From: Litorivicinus sp965656605
GTDB taxonomy: Bacteria; Pseudomonadota; Gammaproteobacteria; Pseudomonadales; Litorivicinaceae
Reading direction: 5' to 3'
Assembly: GCA_965656605.1 (NCBI GenBank)
Contig: CBFHLC010000075.1
Coordinates: 1 to 5,613, forward strand
Length of the DNA stretch: 5,613 nt
Of this stretch, positions 2,685 through 5,613 are shown piece by piece. The position numbers and the translations under genes were made by a program. The notes beneath the pieces are model-generated. The model saw only the letters and a list, made by a program, of their open reading frames with translations. It was not told the origin of the DNA and ran no database searches. The number at the start of each line of letters is the position of its first letter. Within the stretch, counting starts at the first letter, position 1.

Positions 2685-5613
2685 TATGACATCACCGAAG
2701 CCACTTTGAAGCACCCTCGAGCCATTCAGAAAGCTATACGCTCAGTGCTGAGGGATCTCGACTTACTCCCAGCTAGCGGTAAGCCTCACGCACCCACGTC
2801 CGCTATTTTGGAGATCGACGAGGACACTCCCATAGGATATAAGCTCCTCCCGGAGGCAGAATGGGTCACCAAATACGAGGGACAGCCCCCATACAAGGTT
2901 GGTGATACTCAGGTCGGCAAGAGCGAGATGAAGGCGGTATACTTCCGGAGCACCGAGACAGTTCTCAATCTGCTCTGCAAACGCATGCATACCAGGGTCG
3001 TTTCCATGCTGGAGCAGTTTGCGGTTGCTCAGGGTGATGACCAACAGCTCACACTCGCCACTGCCCTAACCCTGCTTGAAGCACAGGTAAAGGCCTTCAC
3101 CCTCTCTGAGCTCCTAGCGGATTTCCGTCGCACGTTCAGTAACGACACCTCCAAGGATGCCAACACATTCGTGACCGCTGCCCTGAGCAAGTCCACAGGC
3201 ACTCGTTTTGTCTCACTCACAGAGTCCCAGCTGTCTGCTTTCCTCCTGTACAAGAACGTCGCAGAGAGACCTAATGTGTATGGCGCCGTCATCGAGGTAT
3301 ACGGCAATATGTCGCCGGAAGACGTGGCCAAGGACCTGCCCAAGTTTGTGACTGCTATTCATGCAGCACAGCGTGCATCAGCAGACAGAGTCTCAGCTGT
3401 GAATAGGCAGGTTAGGGCTGCTGCAGCCGCTGCTAAGCAGAACGGTAAGGATGACAAGAAAGTGGACAAGACCTTGGCAAATGTGAAATGCTCCCATTGT
3501 GGTAAGGCCCACGAGTCATCGAAGTGCTGGAAAACATTCCCGGAGCTGCGACCCAAGAAGAGTGACAAGGGCAAGAAGAAGGTCGAGAAGCGCGTGCGTT
3601 TTGCTGCCCCAGATGGAGCAAGCGATTTTGCCGGCATGGCCATTACGCCAGCCCGATCATCCATCGATCGGAAGCCACCTCTACCCGGAGCTATCGAGCT
3701 TATGGTGGATACCGGCGCCACGCAGACGATCCTCCCCGATTGTTACGAGTTAGAGAACAAGTCGGAGTGTGATTTCAACATCCGAGTCGCTAATGGCGAC
3801 ACTCTCGCATGTGGCATAAAGGGGGATTTCAGCTGCACGCTCGTTGGCACAGACGGGACTAAACTCCCAGTCACATTCGAAGGTGTTCTCTCAACTCCCA
3901 CTGCTAACACTCCATTCCCTTTGCTTTCTGCCGCTGCACTTGTGCAGGGCGGAGCTAGCGTTTGCCTCGGAGATTCTGGGACATCCTATGTGCGCATTGG
4001 CGACACGCAGCTGCACCTCGACAGTGGATTCGTCATGTGGGCAATACCTGAGAAATCTGGCTCATGCACTAGCCATGCCCCTGCCATTTTGGATGACGAA
4101 GGCGCCTCTGCCCAGGCAACGGCTAATGCCTCATCGCTCGAGCCTTCAACAGCCCGGTCTCCGGTTGTCATTCCTGCGCAGACAATGCGACTCTGGAATG
4201 CTCGCTTCAACTACATCGATGAACGTGCTGTGCGCTCTACGATTTCGAGCATCCCTGGAGCTTTGGCGGACAAGCCTGGCGTCCTCAAGCCTCAAGATTT
4301 TGCCAAGGGGAAACGTTTGCCGTTTGATGGCACTTTCCCGCGCCCCTCACGCGCGCTCGAGGAGATCCACGTGGACCTCATCGGCCCTATATCTGGGTTG
4401 CGCGCATCCACCCCCAAGTATGGAGTCCTCTTCACGTGCGCCAAGACGGGCTACCGCCGCATATATGGTATTGTAACACGTTCGGATTTTCCGAAAGCCT
4501 TGATGTGGTATATCAGGGAAATGGGGGCTGACACGCTGCTTTCACGCGCCTCACAGGTGTCTCTAGCAGGTGCGCACCTCTACCTTGATGGTGCTCGAGA
4601 GCTCAATTCCGCCGCCACTCGTGCCATTCTGGATCGCTATGATATGCGTGCAACTCGCAATCCGCCACCATACACATCGTCTGGTAATCCCATTGCGGAG
4701 CGAGGTTTTGGCATCCTGGGCGACGACCTGAAGACTCTTTACTCGATCACCGACGCATCAAGCGATGACTGGCTATATGCTGCAAAGCATGCTATACAAA
4801 CGCGCAACGTGACGCGTCCTGCTGGGCGTCCAGGTGATCCTTCGCCACACGAGCAACTGTTTGGTGTCTCACCCACTGACATCATCCTGCGCACTCGCGT
4901 CTGGTACTCCCGCTGCGCAGTTGTCACTCAGGATCACAAGCTCCACAAGCTCGAGGCCCGTTCTCAGCCAGCTCGCCTTCTGGGGCATGCGTCCGATGGT
5001 TATCAACACCACGGAGACATTCGCATTGGCCTAGGGTGGATAGTTCGTTTGGACGATGGCCGCCAGCTTGTGACTCGTCACGTCCGTTTCCACGAGGATA
5101 TCCCAGCTACAGTTGGAGAGCTTGAAACGACGTCAACTCGTCCTTTCCCGCTCGCCATCTACTCTGAGCCCTACACGGATGATGAAGACGTTGAGGATGC
5201 ACTTCCAGATGCCCCCAACGCAATTCCCGATGTCCCCGATGCCACTTCAGATCCCAACCCGGCTATGCTCGAGGGGGGGTGGGCACACGACGGGATGCAA
5301 GACGACGCAGGTCATACTGACGTCGGCCCTCCATCTGAGCATCCGACGACTACGCCAATCGAGCATGAGCCGAATGAGCAAACTGTCGCAGAATCGGAGC
5401 CAGTGGATGAGCCCAACATTGGGCATGGCAAGACAGATCTTGCAGGGCGCACGCTGCGCCACACGTCACGCCTCGACTACGGCGGCAATGGAACGAAGAT
5501 AGCGAAAGACGCTGGCGTTTACCAAGCTGAGGCAGCAGATGCTTTTCTCGCAGATCTCGCAGTCGATCATATCACGCCAACAACGTATGCTGAAGCTATG
5601 GCATCACCCGACA
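1101..5613 (+). CDS. Copia Gag-Pol polyprotein (N-terminal extension, Gag, protease, integrase, start of RT)
   Basis: One open frame of 1504 codons runs off the window. The first in-frame ATG is 1101 (G at -3); the frame is open back to 876 after TGA 873-875, and later ATGs at 1176 or 1323 are possible starts. Residues 1-528 are an unassigned extension rich in Ser, Pro and Ala with a Cys/His cluster at 283-305. Residues about 529-795 are the Gag capsid-like region, ending in an Ala/Lys-rich stretch. The zinc knuckle is C797-C800-H804-C809, followed by a basic tail. The protease has DTGAT at 870-874, a flap-like VANGDTLACG and a LLSAAALV strand. Integrase covers about 1028-1333 with D1092, D1163 and E1200. 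An acidic Pro/Asp/Glu linker follows, and RT begins near TYAEAMASPD. The element needs no frameshift between Gag and Pol. Oddities are the long extension and the missing HHCC ligands. The copia assignment is firm; the extension is not identified. Confidence 0.93.
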   Translation, partial: MLISPEPASIADDSVDRIPEHDIEKMDSIVATLDNSNPQEIPSGFVQKTRHLFSCEEADWTAVQPRPGYKASDDMTAAQKKSNDKTVNSFALLALLDESNELSVPYASTHSALNGYKVMHSPRAVVGTSSAHHGGVAVRVGDFPQPARPPAGNLKTLKASAGICATSSLSFQEHSLSTQRAVASASRHVDPSAPPRVFADDFLSVGIQSKPPSRVGPPHHATASTPRHGSVSVGSICDDSCDTPKCKSPKLSIARELKKAKMLVTMCSELLPPPSIDADMELCKMCSAPATMRVGAVNHACGHDCGLVMLWAAALEIGFTSEDFQGPQAVSNIKELHACLWQVDFVPQVVYAAQRELALAMVADGSSSPNALLPGGTLPSVGPPSPTVPDRDSAIEPVLSPEPRESNLPQPECAIASEQSEPEYVAATQLPLLKQCGPVHSAKLDIDSHPFGASMHGVLADSKVTQPPAAFSLDLQQVLTELLSAPEPTMALTAQLPVRFAPPAMASGVYGGSIEIDVFAADVRSQPAYDITEATLKHPRAIQKAIRSVLRDLDLLPASGKPHAPTSAILEIDEDTPIGYKLLPEAEWVTKYEGQPPYKVGDTQVGKSEMKAVYFRSTETVLNLLCKRMHTRVVSMLEQFAVAQGDDQQLTLATALTLLEAQVKAFTLSELLADFRRTFSNDTSKDANTFVTAALSKSTGTRFVSLTESQLSAFLLYKNVAERPNVYGAVIEVYGNMSPEDVAKDLPKFVTAIHAAQRASADRVSAVNRQVRAAAAAAKQNGKDDKKVDKTLANVKCSHCGKAHESSKCWKTFPELRPKKSDKGKKKVEKRVRFAAPDGASDFAGMAITPARSSIDRKPPLPGAIELMVDTGATQTILPDCYELENKSECDFNIRVANGDTLACGIKGDFSCTLVGTDGTKLPVTFEGVLSTPTANTPFPLLSAAALVQGGASVCLGDSGTSYVRIGDTQLHLDSGFVMWAIPEKSGSCTSHAPAILDDEGASAQATANASSLEPSTARSPVVIPAQTMRLWNARFNYIDERAVRSTISSIPGALADKPGVLKPQDFAKGKRLPFDGTFPRPSRALEEIHVDLIGPISGLRASTPKYGVLFTCAKTGYRRIYGIVTRSDFPKALMWYIREMGADTLLSRASQVSLAGAHLYLDGARELNSAATRAILDRYDMRATRNPPPYTSSGNPIAERGFGILGDDLKTLYSITDASSDDWLYAAKHAIQTRNVTRPAGRPGDPSPHEQLFGVSPTDIILRTRVWYSRCAVVTQDHKLHKLEARSQPARLLGHASDGYQHHGDIRIGLGWIVRLDDGRQLVTRHVRFHEDIPATVGELETTSTRPFPLAIYSEPYTDDEDVEDALPDAPNAIPDVPDATSDPNPAMLEGGWAHDGMQDDAGHTDVGPPSEHPTTTPIEHEPNEQTVAESEPVDEPNIGHGKTDLAGRTLRHTSRLDYGGNGTKIAKDAGVYQAEAADAFLADLAVDHITPTTYAEAMASPD
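1467..1790 (+). repeat. Three degenerate coding repeats (RAVASASRH-like)
   Basis: Related segments begin at 1467 (RAVVGTSSAHHGG), 1638 (RAVASASRHVD) and 1758 (HATASTPRHGS). The last two share about two thirds of their bases over 30 positions, including AGCGAG and CTCGTCA. They are dispersed by about 120-170 bases, not adjacent, and all lie in the Gag-Pol frame. They may be remnants of an expanded protein repeat. Confidence 0.4.
2685..3488 (+). other. Gag core (capsid-like) region
   Basis: From about residue 529 the protein becomes mixed helical and charged, with AIQKAIRSVLRDLDLL, an EAEWVTKYEG segment, and a series of Leu-rich helices (VLNLLCKRMHTRVVSMLEQF, LSELLADFRRTF) leading to the knuckle. 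The layout resembles the UBN2-type Gag of copia elements, where a Trp near the start is followed by several helices. Identity comes mainly from position, immediately upstream of the knuckle and protease. It would form the virus-like particle shell. Confidence 0.65.
3489..3527 (+). other. Gag zinc knuckle, compact spacing
   Basis: CSHCGKAHESSKC followed by W has spacing C-X2-C-X3-H-X4-C, one residue shorter than the usual C-X2-C-X4-H-X4-C retroviral knuckle. The CGK and CW context is as in copia nucleocapsid. It binds packaged RNA. The following Lys/Arg-rich tail (KKSDKGKKKVEKRVRF) should add nucleic-acid affinity. Confidence 0.8.
3684..4060 (+). other. Aspartic protease domain
   Basis: ELMVDTGATQTIL places the catalytic Asp at 3708-3710 (residue 870) in the DTGAT form seen in copia-type proteases; the enzyme acts as a homodimer to cut Gag-Pol. 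Downstream are VANGDTLACGIKG, matching the flap region, and PLLSAAALVQGGASV, matching the second hydrophobic strand of the fold. The C-terminal part passes into the region that precedes integrase. Confidence 0.88.
4185..5099 (+). other. Integrase domain with intact D-D-E and no HHCC zinc ligands
   Basis: Integrase inserts the cDNA into the host genome. The core is recognisable from LEEIHVDLIGP (D1092, 4374-4376), LYLDGARELNS (D1163, 4587-4589) and PYTSSGNPIAERGFG (E1200, 4698-4700). The second Asp and the Glu have 36 residues between them, against 35 in the classic spacing. The N-terminal zinc-binding region aligns well by its flanks (RLWNARFNYIDERA to AKGKRLPF) but has Asn and Tyr at the two His positions and no Cys at all. 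The C-terminal part ends with the copia-like VTRHVRFHED. Identity is firm; whether integration is active is unknown. Confidence 0.88.
5267..5281 (+). other. Candidate central polypurine tract in the integrase/RT linker
   Basis: GCTCGAGGGGGGGTG is identical over 15 bases to 708-722, which is the 3' polypurine tract plus the first two LTR bases. Here it encodes LEGGW within the acidic linker, in frame. Yeast Ty1 carries a second polypurine tract within its integrase coding region that primes internal plus-strand synthesis, and this copy lies in a comparable place. The match is seen directly; the function is inferred by analogy. Confidence 0.6.

Larger units (their letters stand above)
721..5613 (+). 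mobile_element. Downstream Ty1/copia retrotransposon, 5' part (LTR through start of RT)
   Basis: Domain order is Gag - zinc knuckle - protease - integrase - RT. Integrase before RT is the defining order of Ty1/copia, as opposed to Ty3/gypsy. The single reading frame is uninterrupted over more than 4.5 kb, so this copy is recent or constrained. Its RT, RNase H and 3' LTR lie beyond the window. The LTR at 721 is the only LTR-sized sequence upstream, so it is assigned to this element as well as to the upstream one. Confidence 0.85.

Noticed and set aside
3844..4476. 210-residue plus-strand open frame
   Set aside because: It is out of frame with the protease and integrase, which are recognisable in the overlapping Gag-Pol frame; its translation shows no domain.
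1..5613. Bacterial defence system, CRISPR array, tRNA or rRNA gene
   Set aside because: No regularly spaced repeats, no structural RNA signatures and no prokaryotic gene layout; all recognisable domains belong to copia retrotransposons.

Overview
This window is eukaryotic and consists entirely of Ty1/copia (Pseudoviridae-type) LTR retrotransposon sequence on the + strand. No host gene, RNA gene, CRISPR array or bacterial-type operon was found. The organism cannot be named from the sequence. Moderate-to-high GC, the standard genetic code and a copia relative with an unusual N-terminus suggest a protist or alga as much as a plant or fungus; this is inference only.

Layout. (1) Positions 2-595 are the C-terminal end of a copia Pol: the tail of reverse transcriptase (RT) plus a complete RNase H with all four acidic catalytic residues, ending in TAG. 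(2) Positions 596-720 are a short 3' untranslated stretch holding a CTCGAG hairpin and a polypurine tract, GAGGGGGGG. (3) Position 721 starts an LTR with TG directly after the tract. The LTR carries degenerate TGTC-N-ACATCT repeats, a strong hairpin at 832-862 and a TATA-like box near 996. Its 3' edge is not certain; GACA at 1038-1041 is my preferred end. (4) From ATG 1101 to the window end runs one uninterrupted reading frame of 1504 codons. In order it holds a roughly 528-residue N-terminal extension of unknown function, a Gag core, a compact zinc knuckle, an aspartic protease (DTGAT), an integrase, an acidic linker, and the first residues of RT, where the window stops.

How the parts fit. 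The order RNase H - PPT - LTR - Gag - protease - integrase - RT means two copies lie head to tail around one LTR-sized interval. There are only 380 bases between the LTR start and the Gag-Pol ATG, so a shared LTR is the simplest reading. A tandem insertion, LTR-LTR recombination or a one-LTR circle could all produce it. The same 15-mer (GCTCGAGGGGGGGTG) occurs at the 3' polypurine tract and again inside the downstream integrase/RT linker, which resembles the duplicated PPT arrangement of yeast Ty1 and suggests both halves belong to one family.

Most unusual points: the integrase keeps its D-D-E triad but lacks all four HHCC zinc ligands although the frame is fully open; the polyprotein carries a very long Cys/His-containing N-terminal extension; and there is a candidate central polypurine tract.
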